Positions 37,449 through 46,992 are shown, numbered from the stretch's first letter. The stretch is 64,000 nucleotides of DNA from Ohtaekwangia koreensis (GCF_900167975.1 NZ_FUZU01000002.1:1123501-1187500), one strand, 5' to 3'. Notes: a model not told the origin generated them from the sequence alone. A program made the numbers and translations.

Positions 37449-38360
37449 TTATACCTTTCGGAAGCCCGCGTAACCTTTGCAATAGTTTAGAACGAAGATA
37501 TAGTCTTTTAATACATCCATGCCAATGGAAGCATGGTTATGCCAGGGCGAGTGGATGATGCCCGTACGCAGATGGGTCATCTCCAAGGTGTTGAGCAGGA
37601 GTTTTTCTGTAGTCGTTTCAAAGCCCTCAATATCACCATTGAGTCCACGACCAATTACTCTTTCCGAAGAATATACTTTGTAATCATTGAGGTCGGTAGT
37701 TTTTAATAAAAGCCCTAAGGTAGAGCCGGTATCAATCATGAGATCGCACACATGCGTTTGATTCTTATCTAATACAACGCGGCAATCAATTATAGGCCGT
37801 GCATCGGTTACGCGAATCGGTACGGAGATATAGTCTTCATTAAGACTTGCTGTTATAGCCGGACGAAATGTAATGAGTTGTATACTGGGATTGAGTTCAA
37901 CTTCAAACTTTGTAAAGATATCATACCCAATCACGCCATGTACATTATTATAGACACTGAAAAGATTTTGATTTGGTATAATGATCACCGGTATATTTTC
38001 GCCGAGTACATCGTTGATTGATACTTTGTTTTTTAATGAGAGCGCTCCGTTTACGGCTCTGCCTGATCCCAGTCCGGAGAACTGTACTCTTTTGTCTGGC
38101 TCCAGCGTGAATAATTTCTGAAAGCGTTTCCCAAACAACACCAGGTTGCGACAGCCCGTATCGAGTATAAGATTGAGTTGAATTGAGTCATTGATAATGA
38201 CAGGAAGTATAATAAGCTTATCTATACTTCTGTACCGGAACGATACTTCCTGAATGTGATCGGGTATATAGAAACCCGCGCGGGTAGGAGCGGAGAAGGT
38301 TATAGGTAAAGATGAAAACAGCAGCAGCGCTGTGGTCAGAACTTTTAGAAATGCATTCAT
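37449..38360 (-). CDS. Exported retropepsin-like aspartic protease with two DTG motifs
   Basis: The 303-residue protein has a signal peptide (MNAFLKVLTTALLLFSSLPI). Two aspartic-protease motifs lie about 130 residues apart: LNLILDTGCRNLVLFG (about residue 67) and CDLMIDTGSTLGLLLK (about residue 211), each followed by hydrophobic glycine-containing strands. Retropepsins normally have one DTG per chain and dimerise; two in one chain give a pepsin-like bilobed arrangement. Family members in bacteria are periplasmic. It is followed by the thioesterase gene on the same strand; I see no functional link. Confidence 0.78.
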   Translation of the reverse strand: MNAFLKVLTTALLLFSSLPITFSAPTRAGFYIPDHIQEVSFRYRSIDKLIILPVIINDSIQLNLILDTGCRNLVLFGKRFQKLFTLEPDKRVQFSGLGSGRAVNGALSLKNKVSINDVLGENIPVIIIPNQNLFSVYNNVHGVIGYDIFTKFEVELNPSIQLITFRPAITASLNEDYISVPIRVTDARPIIDCRVVLDKNQTHVCDLMIDTGSTLGLLLKTTDLNDYKVYSSERVIGRGLNGDIEGFETTTEKLLLNTLEMTHLRTGIIHSPWHNHASIGMDVLKDYIFVLNYCKGYAGFRKV

Positions 38361-38557
38361 ACGAGGTAGCTTTTAGTATAGGAAAGCTACCCGATAGCGA
38401 ATCGCTGGGGTACACGCGTAAAGGCGGATTTTCTACAAGCGATTAAAAATCGTTTGCACTGCAATTAGCGAGGGTTACACTATATATCGGTATGCATGTC
38501 GGTAATTATAGGGGAAAGCTATACCGCCAGGCGCGTGATTTTTATAGTGCGGACAAT

Positions 38558-38595
38558 AAAAAAGTGCTGAAGTTTTTTTTCTTCAGCACTTTTTT
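38558..38595 (-). terminator. Bidirectional terminator at the subtilase 3' end
   Basis: AAAAAAGTGCTGAAG (38558-38572) pairs with CTTCAGCACTTTTTT (38581-38595), a 15-bp stem whose base is A/T rich, giving a T tail in both directions. It begins 39 bases beyond the stop of the subtilase gene. Confidence 0.88.
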
Positions 38596-38633
38596 ACAGT
38601 TAACTGTTGCGTTATCGGACGATTTCTGTCCGC

Positions 38634-40322
38634 TTATTTTTCAACAGACTTACTTTTTAAGGATTGCGCGAGCTTCACAGCTTCATAAACATTTACTAAA
38701 CCTCCTGTACTGCTCAATTCGCTGAAAGCAACCTGATCTTGTGTGCCAGGCTTCGTCACTTTCAAGCCATCGAACTTGCGTGTTGACTGACGGATAATAT
38801 CTTTTACTTGTGTTGCGGTCAACTCGGGGAAATATGAAAAGAGAACTGCAGCAACACCGGCTGTTGCAGGGCTCGCCATACTGGTACCTTGCAGGTCTTC
38901 ATATGTATTGTTCGGAGTTGTAGAGTATATCTGTACGCCTGGAGAGAAAAGATCAACAGATTTTTTTCCATAGTTCGAGAATGAACCAACAAAGTTAGCA
39001 TCAGCACCCCATGAAGATGCGCCAATCTCTAACCAGTTTTTCGCTTCACCGCCTTTTATGAATTTACGATTCGGGAAATTTGATTCTACATCTGTATCGT
39101 CAGAGTCATTACCCGCAGCATGTACCAGCAATACTCCTTTTGATTCAGCATACTTCACGGCTTTATCTACCAGTTCTTTATTCGGAGAGAAAGCTTTACC
39201 GAAGCTCATGTTAATAACCTTCGCGCCATTATCAACAGCATATAGAATGGCATTCGCTATATCTTTATCACGCTCATCACCATTGGGCACAGCGCGTACT
39301 GACATAATGCGTACGTTATCTGCTATACCTTTAATGCCGACTGTGTTTTTACGATTCGCAGCAATGATACCTGCCACGTGTGTACCATGGCGGGCATCAG
39401 GACCTTCCACATCGTTGTTACCATAATTTTTCTCCGTTAGATTTTTAGGATCATCACCTATAACCGTTCTTGAATCGAACGTAAGGTTATAGCCGTACTC
39501 AACGGCCACACGATAATGATCAACGCCTTCCTTCAGTTGGCTAACATAGCCATTCAACTCATCAACGAATTCGGTTACCAGTATATCGCCATCAACATTT
39601 TCCAATACTTTCGAAAGTGTTTCTTTTGCAAAGCGTATGGTGTCATTCGTAGCATTTATACTCGGCAGTGTCGATTTAGATACTGGCTTGCCGGTATGGG
39701 CCTGCAACAGGCTATCACAAAATCTGATGGTAGCAGAGGCGTTTGTATATAGTTCGTACTGCTGATTGTATTGTTCGTACTGCGTTTTGTTGAATTCAAA
39801 ATCACGATCATACTTCGCCTGTACTTTTTTCCAGAGCTCGTACTCAGCTTTGTTTTTCTTGGTGATTTTCTTTTCGTCTATATTTTCATATTTCGGTTTC
39901 AGACGCGCGTATTCACGTGTTACCTCATAGGTATCTTCGTTTACGTTTCCTTTTTTACCGCCAATAAAATTCCAGCCATTGATGTCATCTATATAACCAT
40001 TTTTGTCATCGTCAATGCCGTTACCGGGAATCTCATCTTCATTTACCCACATGATATCTTTCAGATCTTCATGCTCAGCATCAATTCCGGAATCGATAAC
40101 TGCTACTAAAACAGTTTTAGAAGGCTTGTCTTTTAGCAAAGTGTTGTATGTTTTTTCAACACTAAGTCCTTGAATATGATCAGTCTCGGGATCGCGTAAG
40201 AACCAATCCGAAGGCGCAGTAATTGTATCTTCTTGTGAAGTTTCTGTCTGGAAAGCATAGCTGCTAAAGCCTAACAGGCTCCCCGCTGCCAACAGCACGA
40301 GCCTCAAAGTTTGTTTTATCAT
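38634..40322 (-). CDS. Exported S8 (subtilisin-like) serine peptidase
   Basis: The ATG at 40320-40322 gives a 562-residue protein with a signal peptide (LRLVLLAAGSLLGFSSYAFQ); the frame opens 33 bases earlier without support. The catalytic triad is seen in VAVIDSGIDAEHEDL (Asp), ARHGTHVAGIIAANRK (His) and LQGTSMASPATAGVAAVLF (Ser), with HAAGNDSDDTD holding the oxyanion Asn. About 180 residues lie between Asp and His, including a long charged helical insertion (KKNKAEYELWKKVQAKYDRD). It would act outside the inner membrane. A terminator follows. Confidence 0.9.
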   Translation of the reverse strand: MIKQTLRLVLLAAGSLLGFSSYAFQTETSQEDTITAPSDWFLRDPETDHIQGLSVEKTYNTLLKDKPSKTVLVAVIDSGIDAEHEDLKDIMWVNEDEIPGNGIDDDKNGYIDDINGWNFIGGKKGNVNEDTYEVTREYARLKPKYENIDEKKITKKNKAEYELWKKVQAKYDRDFEFNKTQYEQYNQQYELYTNASATIRFCDSLLQAHTGKPVSKSTLPSINATNDTIRFAKETLSKVLENVDGDILVTEFVDELNGYVSQLKEGVDHYRVAVEYGYNLTFDSRTVIGDDPKNLTEKNYGNNDVEGPDARHGTHVAGIIAANRKNTVGIKGIADNVRIMSVRAVPNGDERDKDIANAILYAVDNGAKVINMSFGKAFSPNKELVDKAVKYAESKGVLLVHAAGNDSDDTDVESNFPNRKFIKGGEAKNWLEIGASSWGADANFVGSFSNYGKKSVDLFSPGVQIYSTTPNNTYEDLQGTSMASPATAGVAAVLFSYFPELTATQVKDIIRQSTRKFDGLKVTKPGTQDQVAFSELSSTGGLVNVYEAVKLAQSLKSKSVEK

Positions 40323-40520
40323 AATACGTTGGTTTTCAAATAAACAAGGGTGCAATTTAAATAGTTAAGGTTTAATTAGAATCTCAATTACACAGGTGGT
40401 TTGTCGCGTCAAAAAATGCAAAAGCCTTGCCGAACTTACTTCCGTGACGGATGGGGAAAGAGCCGTAGGTGTGGCAAAAATAGTAAGAGCATCTTTGATA
40501 TAGAATTAATCGAGGGGCTT

Positions 40521-40607
40521 ATGGTGTACGTCTTTATCTCAATAATGATTTTTTTCGGATTCTTTTTCTGGCAAGCAAGCAAGTTTGCAAGCAAAAATGC
40601 TGAGTAA
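40521..40607 (+). CDS. Possible 28-residue single-helix membrane protein
   Basis: Within the 370-base gap between the subtilase start (40322) and the MocR gene end (40693), the ATG at 40521 is preceded by GAGGGG at a suitable distance. It encodes 28 residues: one hydrophobic helix (MVYVFISIMIFFGFFFWQAS) and a short charged tail. It may be real because the composition is clean and no coding strand opposes it. The opposite-strand ORF there has a worse pattern. The rest of the gap holds no element I can name. Confidence 0.35.
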   Translation: MVYVFISIMIFFGFFFWQASKFASKNAE

Positions 40608-40692
40608 TCCTTGATGAGGAAAATTTTCTTCATGCTCGCATTTTTTTAAAAAGAATTGGTGTTGATGCCTGGAATACGTGCGCTTGATTTTA

Positions 40693-42180
40693 TTATTTCC
40701 AATCGCGCACAAGCCTTCCAAGTGTTTTAATTCCTTCCTCTATCTTTTCGTCCCACGGAGCGCCATAGCTCAAACGAAAACAATTTTCAAATCTACCTTG
40801 TGTTGAAAAAATTTGTCCCGGTGCAATGCCGATGTTATGCTTCAACGCGCGCTTGTGAAGTTTAAAAGCATTTATTTTTTTATTCATCTCGATCCATAAC
40901 GTGAAGCCACCTTGTGGTCGTGTAACACGCGTATCATCCGGAAAATATTCTGATACCGCCTGAAGGTAACGAAGCGATTGTGTATGCAGTGCTTTACGCA
41001 AATGACGCAAGTGTAATTCATAACGTCCATTGCTTAAAAAATTGGCAACCGCTGCCTGTGTTAATGTATTAGTAGATACCGAGTGCATACGCTTCAGCCG
41101 AATCACACGCTCTTTAAATTTACCGGGTATAGTCCAGCCAATGCGATAACCTGGTGCCAGCGATTTTGAAAATGATGCGCAATGAAGTACCAATCCTTTT
41201 TTATCAAACGACTTGCAGGTCTTGGGGCGTGTCTTACCAAAATATAGCTCACCATATATATCATCTTCAATCAATGGTATCTCTTTCTTGGCTAGCATGT
41301 CCACGAGTTTTTTCTTGAGATCATCAGGCATGCAGCTCCCCAACGGGTTGTTGAAGTTATTTACAAACAAGCAAGCCTTTATATCAAAGCGAGGTATAGC
41401 TTGCTCCAGGTAATCAATGTCGATGCCCAACAGAGGGTCTGTTGGAATCTCTACAACTTTCAATCCATGGCTTTCCATCACCTGGAAGATCGCATAGTAT
41501 GTCGGTGTTTCAATAGCCACCGTATCGCCAGGTTTTGTAACCGCCTTCATGCAAAGTGAAAGCGCTTCAACAGCGCCTGCCGTAACCACTATATCATCTT
41601 CACTGGGTGTACCTCCCCAGTTGAAAGCTTGCCGCGCAATTTGCTTTCGCAGATCAGCATTGCCCTGCACATTTTCATAATTGAGACAACTCGTAGGCGA
41701 TTCACGTATAGCCTGCAGTGCTGCCTTGTTTAATTTAGCTGTAGGCAATAATTTAATAGAAGGTGTTGCCAGTGAAAAATTAGTTATACCCTTCGCATTC
41801 AGATCACGGTATACACTATTGATCATATCATCAACACTCACCGGCACAGCATCATCTGAAGGTTCGCATACCTGGGGTATATCTAGTGTATGCTCACGCG
41901 AATATTTTACATAGTATCCCGATTGAGGTCTGGCCTCTATCAAACCCTTACTCTCTAAAAAATAATACGCCTGAAATGCAGTGCTCAAACTTATACCCTG
42001 CTCTTTACTGAGTGCTCGTACCGACAGAAGTTTATCACCAACTTTTAAAAGTTTCTTTTCAATAAGCGACTCAATACGTTCGGCTACTTCCGTGTATTTG
42101 TGTTCCGTCTTTACATCCAGCATATCTTTCATGGTAGCACTTAAATAAGTTTTTGATACTTTATATTCTTCAGTATACAC
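40693..42180 (-). CDS. MocR-family regulator (GntR HTH fused to aminotransferase)
   Basis: The 495-residue protein has an N-terminal GntR-type winged helix (residues about 28-95; GDKLLSVRALSKEQGISLSTAFQAYYFLESKGLI) joined to a class I aminotransferase fold. The latter has NNFNNPLGSCMP, PLIEDDIYGELYFG and the PLP lysine in HCASFSKSLAPGYRIGW. MocR regulators bind PLP or a PLP adduct and often control transport or catabolism of amino acids or amines. It is divergent from the DUF817 gene; the 154 bases between the two start codons hold one copy of a duplicated 38-bp sequence (42240-42277). Another Met (residue 17 or 20) is a possible start. Confidence 0.88.
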   Translation of the reverse strand: MYTEEYKVSKTYLSATMKDMLDVKTEHKYTEVAERIESLIEKKLLKVGDKLLSVRALSKEQGISLSTAFQAYYFLESKGLIEARPQSGYYVKYSREHTLDIPQVCEPSDDAVPVSVDDMINSVYRDLNAKGITNFSLATPSIKLLPTAKLNKAALQAIRESPTSCLNYENVQGNADLRKQIARQAFNWGGTPSEDDIVVTAGAVEALSLCMKAVTKPGDTVAIETPTYYAIFQVMESHGLKVVEIPTDPLLGIDIDYLEQAIPRFDIKACLFVNNFNNPLGSCMPDDLKKKLVDMLAKKEIPLIEDDIYGELYFGKTRPKTCKSFDKKGLVLHCASFSKSLAPGYRIGWTIPGKFKERVIRLKRMHSVSTNTLTQAAVANFLSNGRYELHLRHLRKALHTQSLRYLQAVSEYFPDDTRVTRPQGGFTLWIEMNKKINAFKLHKRALKHNIGIAPGQIFSTQGRFENCFRLSYGAPWDEKIEEGIKTLGRLVRDWK

Positions 42181-42239
42181 AGAAAAAACTTTTGCAGTTT
42201 GTCTGCGTTAATCTTCAAAATCTCCATGAAGACAATTTC

Positions 42240-42277
42240 AACTGATCTGGTCAAAAGTAGTAAAATTGAAACTGTTT
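42240..42277 (+). promoter_or_regulatory. Candidate MocR operator, copy A
   Basis: AACTGATCTGGTCAAAA, a five-base variable part, AAAA and TGAAACTGTTT match the sequence at 47223-47260 at 32 of 38 positions. The two AACTGA-like half-sites are about 24 bases apart, in direct orientation. It lies in the divergent promoter region of the MocR and DUF817 genes and ends 57 bases before the DUF817 ATG. I infer a MocR-binding site controlling both directions. Confidence 0.6.
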
Positions 42278-42334
42278 ATTTCATGTGCAAAACAATAAAT
42301 ATTTACATTTGAAACCCTTGACTATCCATATCAT

Positions 42335-43195
42335 TTGAAGCAACTCCATAACGCAATCGAAAATTGTTTTGTACTTCATGGCGATGAAACCAGGTTTATT
42401 TCCTTCCTAAAACAATTTCTATTGTTTGGCTATCTACAGGCTATATCCTGTATATTCCCGGTATTGATTTTTATTTCGCTCGCACTTTCGTCTGCGTTGC
42501 ATATAGGAATTCCGCGCTATGATCTTTTGTTGATCGTCTGTATTATTGCTCAGGTGATCATGTATAAAACCGGACTCGAAACACGTGATGAAGTATATGT
42601 GATCACACTTTTCCATTTACTGGGGCTGATCATGGAATTGCATAAAGTGAATCGCGGTTCATGGTCGTATCCGGATGAGGCATACACCAAAATCATGGGT
42701 GTGCCTTTATATGCAGGCTTTATGTATGCGAGTGTGGGGAGCTATATCTGCCAGGCATGGCGAAACCTCAAGCTTGACACAGTGCATTGGCCGAAAGATA
42801 TATTTGCTATCGGTATAGGCGCAGCCATTTATCTGAACTTCTTTACGAATGCCTTCATCATAGACTTACGGCTATATATAACACTGGTGTTGGTCGTGAT
42901 CTTTTGGAAAACAAAATTTTCATTCAAGCTTCATCAGAAGACATACTATATATCGGCTTTACTTTCATTTTTGATCATTGGCTTTTTTATATGGCTTGCA
43001 GAAAATATTGCCACTTTTTTCGGTGCGTGGAAATACGCTTATCAGCACAGGGGCTGGCAAATGGTAACGTGGCATAAAATTACTTCGTGGAGTTTATTAG
43101 TGATTGTAAGTATTATTATCGTAGGACAATTAAAGCGCCTGAAGGAAAGTCGAACCACGATAAGTTCTTCTTCCTCAGAGATCCCGCAAATGTAG
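42335..43195 (+). CDS. DUF817-family integral membrane protein
   Basis: The 286-residue protein has about eight membrane segments. The family signature is recognisable in LETRDEVYVITLFHLLGLIMELHKVNRGSWSYPDE and in the C-terminal WLAENIATFFGAWKYA. DUF817 proteins are of unknown function. Being divergent from a MocR regulator and preceded by the shared operator-like sequence, it is probably part of the same regulon as the EamA exporter at 47321. It may transport or sense the MocR effector, but that is inference. Confidence 0.82.
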   Translation: MKQLHNAIENCFVLHGDETRFISFLKQFLLFGYLQAISCIFPVLIFISLALSSALHIGIPRYDLLLIVCIIAQVIMYKTGLETRDEVYVITLFHLLGLIMELHKVNRGSWSYPDEAYTKIMGVPLYAGFMYASVGSYICQAWRNLKLDTVHWPKDIFAIGIGAAIYLNFFTNAFIIDLRLYITLVLVVIFWKTKFSFKLHQKTYYISALLSFLIIGFFIWLAENIATFFGAWKYAYQHRGWQMVTWHKITSWSLLVIVSIIIVGQLKRLKESRTTISSSSSEIPQM

Positions 43196-43371
43196 TATCT
43201 GTCCCCAAGCAGTGTGAGACAGAAATGAGTTTATACTTTTCACGTTGCGGAGGCCGACCAACTAACGGATTGAGACGATGAGCAGCCAAAAGGGTCAATC
43301 TCAACTTCTGTAAGATGTGTTAACTTGCATTATCGAAATCGGCTCGTGACGATTTCTGTTTACGTATAGTT

Positions 43372-44190
43372 ATGAGATACCCTACCGCTCGAAACCTTTT
43401 CTTTATAACGTTCCTTATTCTCTTCATAACTATATCGGGTTGTGATGACACTAAAACATTTAGCGTACAAACAGAAACCATAAAGGTAGAATCGCTCGAC
43501 CAGATTGTGCTGGTAGCGGATGTCCTGGTGAAACCATTACTCTATACGCATGTTTCAGGACTTGAAAAACTCCCGGTTCGCAAAGCAAAAGCAAAATTTA
43601 TATCAGCAGTGTTGCCATCCATCCTGGTAGCCAAGCACGAAATCGAACAACGCAGACAAAAGATAGTAGCCTTGCGGGGAAAAACGCGGTGGTCTGAAAA
43701 GGACAGTGCCCTATATATAGACCTGCGGAACCGCTATCGTGCTAAAGATATAGATGACCTGATCGTGCGTACAGGAACGTTACCTACAAGTCTCGTTCTC
43801 GCTCAAGCAGCTGTTGAAAGTGGTTGGGGCAAGTCGAGATTTTTCCTTCAGGCGAATAATCTTTTTGGAGTTTGGTCTTTCAATACAAATGAATCGCGCG
43901 TGGTGGCCAGACGTACGCGAAAAAATAAAAGGATATATGTTCGCGCCTATCCCGATATGTCCAAATCCATAATAGATTATTTTGAGATTCTGGCACGTTC
44001 ACGCACCTATAAAAGTTTACGCGAAGCACGCGCGCAGACAGAAGATCCACTTCAGTTGTTGCCACATTTGAAAAACTATTCCGAGCGAAGAACAGCCTAT
44101 ACCAATCAGTTGAAGAAGATCATTCTGCGCAACAACCTCAAGCAGTTTGATGCATATACCATTGATCCACAGTATTTGGTTGAAGATTAA
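43372..44190 (+). CDS. Glucosaminidase-type lipoprotein (Bax-like)
   Basis: The 272-residue protein has a lipoprotein signal peptide (LFITFLILFITISGCDDTK) and a lysozyme-like domain with LVLAQAAVESGWGKSRFFLQANNLFGVW containing the catalytic Glu, then KNKRIYVRAYPDMSKSIIDYFE. This is the Bax/N-acetylglucosaminidase group that cleaves peptidoglycan glycan strands. It ends 3 bases before the deacetylase gene, so both are co-transcribed. The joined roles (cutting and deacetylating amino sugars) suggest wall remodelling in the periplasm. Confidence 0.87.
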   Translation: MRYPTARNLFFITFLILFITISGCDDTKTFSVQTETIKVESLDQIVLVADVLVKPLLYTHVSGLEKLPVRKAKAKFISAVLPSILVAKHEIEQRRQKIVALRGKTRWSEKDSALYIDLRNRYRAKDIDDLIVRTGTLPTSLVLAQAAVESGWGKSRFFLQANNLFGVWSFNTNESRVVARRTRKNKRIYVRAYPDMSKSIIDYFEILARSRTYKSLREARAQTEDPLQLLPHLKNYSERRTAYTNQLKKIILRNNLKQFDAYTIDPQYLVED

Positions 44191-44193
44191 GTT

Positions 44194-45252
44194 ATGTCGC
44201 GTTTATATATTCTATTTTTTCTTCTATCGGTTTTTTCATGCACTGGCAAGTCGGCATCTGTAGAGGATAGTGCTATACTGACTCAAGGTGATAAAGAAGT
44301 TGTTTGCTTTATATATCATCGTTTTGGTGATTCACGATATCCAACCACCAACACACCGGTAAAAGATTTTGAAGCACACCTGGCATATCTCGCCGATAAT
44401 AATTTTCAGATACTAACTTTTTCTGAGGCTATAGATTATTTGCAATCTGATAAGCCAGCACGGAAAACTGCCGTTATTACCATTGATGATGCCTATAAAA
44501 CTTTTTACGATCGCGGCCTTCCTTTACTCAAGAGATATAGCATGCCTGCTACATTATTTATCAACACCAAAACAGTTGGTGGTGGTGATTATATGAGTTG
44601 GGCGCAGTTGCAAGAAGCCTTAAAAAATAAAGTAGAGATTGGAAATCATACGCACTCCCACGACTTCTTTTTGAATGAGGCTGCCGCTACACGATATAAA
44701 ACTTTTAAGGATGAGATCGAATTAAGCCAATCAATCATAGAAGAAAAACTGGGCAGCAAACCAATCATATTTTCATATCCTTATGGAGAATTTGATGGAA
44801 AGATGAAAGCCATCGTAAAAGAGTCAGGATTTAAAGCGGCAGCAGCGCAGAATTCAGGAGTCATGTATGCAGGGATGGATCTTTTTCAATGCCCTCGCTT
44901 TCCCATGTCAGAAGCATATTCTGAGAAAAGTAAATTTGTAGAGAAAGCAAAGATGAAAGCGCTACACGTGGTGAGCAGCAAGCCTGATAATTTCATTTTG
45001 CCTGCTGATAATCCGCCCGTCCTGACGTTGACATTTGATGGGACGGATTTGCGGATTGATCAGCTCCAGTGTTTTGTACAAGGTGGCGAATGCTCACTTA
45101 AAACTATAGATAAGCAGAAAGTTACCGTTACACTGCAAGCCACAAAGCGCATTGGTAAGAAACGCAGAACGTTGTACACTATAACTGTTCCCGATAAGCA
45201 AGGTATATGGCATTGGTATAGTCATGTATGGATAAATACAGCAGTAGAATGA
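44194..45252 (+). CDS. Polysaccharide deacetylase lipoprotein
   Basis: The 352-residue protein has a lipoprotein signal peptide (MSRLYILFFLLSVFSCTGKS). A NodB-type deacetylase domain spans about residues 35-250. The metal/active-site motifs are AVITIDDAYKTFYD (motif 1, Asp pair), IGNHTHSHDFF (motif 2, two His) and FSYPYGEFDG (motif 3). A beta-rich C-terminal part (residues about 265-352) may bind sugar. It likely removes acetyl groups from an amino-sugar polymer. It starts 3 bases after the glucosaminidase gene. Confidence 0.88.
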   Translation: MSRLYILFFLLSVFSCTGKSASVEDSAILTQGDKEVVCFIYHRFGDSRYPTTNTPVKDFEAHLAYLADNNFQILTFSEAIDYLQSDKPARKTAVITIDDAYKTFYDRGLPLLKRYSMPATLFINTKTVGGGDYMSWAQLQEALKNKVEIGNHTHSHDFFLNEAAATRYKTFKDEIELSQSIIEEKLGSKPIIFSYPYGEFDGKMKAIVKESGFKAAAAQNSGVMYAGMDLFQCPRFPMSEAYSEKSKFVEKAKMKALHVVSSKPDNFILPADNPPVLTLTFDGTDLRIDQLQCFVQGGECSLKTIDKQKVTVTLQATKRIGKKRRTLYTITVPDKQGIWHWYSHVWINTAVE

Positions 45253-45598
45253 TCTATCGGTAAGCATGCTTTAAAGCACATAATATTTCCCCGCGCAACG
45301 CAAGCAGGAATAGTTGTATTGGACATCGCAACGTGTTGCATCGCAAGTGGTTTACTGTCAAAATATATTCGGATATATTCCTATCTTTTTGAACCTTTTT
45401 ACGTTCAACTAAGTGTGTTCGGGATAAGAACAAACCAGTGGAAAATAAAAGTAAAAAACTGGTTTCTTATTAACGCTATCCCGGATATACACATCCATAT
45501 GTAACGATCACATCCGTTGTTGTTCAGTAAATAGCCAAAAACAAGAGGCTCAAACATTCTTCTTTACATTCTTTCAAGTATATATTCAAACAAATAAT
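45253..45598. other. Non-coding stretch without recognised elements
   Basis: 346 bases between the deacetylase and the tiny membrane protein. I find no strong hairpin, no repeat copy and no convincing promoter. A 61-codon open frame (45319-45504) has no signal or domain character and is not counted as a gene. Confidence 0.5.
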
Positions 45599-45727
45599 AT
45601 GATAAGACTAACACTTGCAGTCGGATTTCTGGCTGTGTTCGGCATAGTAGGCTACGCTGTAGTACTGCTCCTGACAAACTATTTTTCTAACCATAATAAA
45701 CCTAACAACAAACCAAACAACAATTAA
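45599..45727 (+). CDS. 42-residue single-helix membrane protein upstream of the SPFH gene
   Basis: The ATG at 45599 opens a 42-codon frame with a clean pattern: MIRL, a hydrophobic helix (LAVGFLAVFGIVGYAVVLLL), and a polar Asn/Pro/Lys tail (NHNKPNNKPNNN). The stop is 2 bases before the ATG of the SPFH gene, so the two are almost certainly translated together. One-pass proteins next to membrane-organising genes often act as partners. The family is not known to me, and it is too short for routine gene calls. Confidence 0.65.
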   Translation: MIRLTLAVGFLAVFGIVGYAVVLLLTNYFSNHNKPNNKPNNN

Positions 45728-45729
45728 AC

Positions 45730-46965
45730 ATGAACCCTTTAATCTCAAAAAAAACCATCGTCATTGGAGTAGTAGCAATCCTCGGTATGGTTTTGTTTCT
45801 GACCATTAATCCATTTTCGTGGAATGATGCTGGTAACAGAACTGTAGTGGAAAGAACAACCGGAGAACAGATCGTACAGTTTGCGCCCGGAATTTTCTAT
45901 GCAGGATTTTTTGCCAAGGAAAAAGAATGGCCTAACCAGATCTCGGTTACGTACCAGGACGAAAATCCTAAACTCGAAATCGAGGACAACGGAATTGAAG
46001 TCGGTCAGATTATGATCCGCTTTAGCGATGCCACTACTGCGAATGTGAAAGGTATAACACAGTTTATATTACCTTCTGATGAGAAGGAGATGATATTGAT
46101 TCATAACACACACAGAACGCCACAGTCACTGGTGGTAAAAAGATTGGCTCCCTATACCAAAGAGTGTTTGCAGTCATCCGCTCAGTTAATGAGTAGCGAG
46201 AAACACTACGGTGGGGGTAGAGCACAAATGGCGCAGGACTTTATGGATCAGTTGAAGGATGGTGTATATCTTTTGAAGACGGAAGAAAATGTAGTATATG
46301 ATTCACTGGAGAAAGAAAAGAAGAGAGTATACCAGACTGAAATTCAATACGACAAAAAGACTGCAGCACCGAAACGTAAATTGTCTTCTATAAAGGAATA
46401 CGGTATTACGGTAGCAGATGCAGCGATAACCGATGTTGACTATGAAGATAAAGTCGATCAGAAGTTAACAAAGATTATTGATGCGGTAACGAAGTCATCT
46501 ATATCTAAACAGGAATTGATGACCGCACAACAACAGACTTTAACAGCGAAAGCTAAAGGTGAGCAGGCCTTGGTTGAAATAGAGTATCAACAGAAGCAAG
46601 AGCAAACCAAACAGGTTGTTGAAGCTGAAACAAAAGTAAAAGTTGCCGAGCAAGACAAGATGCAGCAGAAGATCGCGTATGAGGGTGCTATATTAGAAGC
46701 CAAGAAAATAAAAGAGTTGGCAGATGCACAAGCATATGCTCGCGCTAAAATCATGCAAGCTGACGGTGCCTTGGAAATGAAATTGAAAGCCCAGGTAGAA
46801 GTACAGAAAGTTTGGGCAGATGCATTTAGTAAATATACTGGTGCTATTGTTCCACAATTCCAAACAGGAGGTTCGACTACTACCAATGGTGCATTGAACT
46901 TCATGGACATCATGACTGCTAAGACAGCGAAAGACTTCGCGCTGGACCTGAAGAACAAAAACTAA
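45730..46965 (+). CDS. SPFH (band 7/prohibitin-like) domain membrane protein
   Basis: The 411-residue protein has a membrane helix at residues 7-26 (TIVIGVVAILGMVLFLTIN). A beta-rich SPFH core follows, in which TVVERTTGEQIVQFAPGIFYAGFF starts the domain and IKEYGITVADAAITDVDYED marks its end. A long Gln/Lys/Glu/Ala-rich coiled coil runs over residues about 245-355, and a short disordered tail ends the protein. SPFH proteins assemble into membrane rings or microdomains and regulate proteases or envelope stress responses. With the 42-residue membrane protein 2 bases upstream it forms a two-gene unit, closed by a terminator. Confidence 0.85.
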   Translation: MNPLISKKTIVIGVVAILGMVLFLTINPFSWNDAGNRTVVERTTGEQIVQFAPGIFYAGFFAKEKEWPNQISVTYQDENPKLEIEDNGIEVGQIMIRFSDATTANVKGITQFILPSDEKEMILIHNTHRTPQSLVVKRLAPYTKECLQSSAQLMSSEKHYGGGRAQMAQDFMDQLKDGVYLLKTEENVVYDSLEKEKKRVYQTEIQYDKKTAAPKRKLSSIKEYGITVADAAITDVDYEDKVDQKLTKIIDAVTKSSISKQELMTAQQQTLTAKAKGEQALVEIEYQQKQEQTKQVVEAETKVKVAEQDKMQQKIAYEGAILEAKKIKELADAQAYARAKIMQADGALEMKLKAQVEVQKVWADAFSKYTGAIVPQFQTGGSTTTNGALNFMDIMTAKTAKDFALDLKNKN

Positions 46966-46992
46966 AAATTAGTTAGGTCTTATATTGAGAAG

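Noticed and set aside
40436-40633. 65-codon minus-strand frame beside the possible small membrane protein
   Set aside because: No domain, no signal peptide and no ribosome-binding sequence; it is the reverse of the better plus-strand frame.
45319-45504. 61-codon frame between the deacetylase and the SPFH unit
   Set aside because: No ribosome-binding sequence, no recognisable pattern, and it ends before any promoter-like element.
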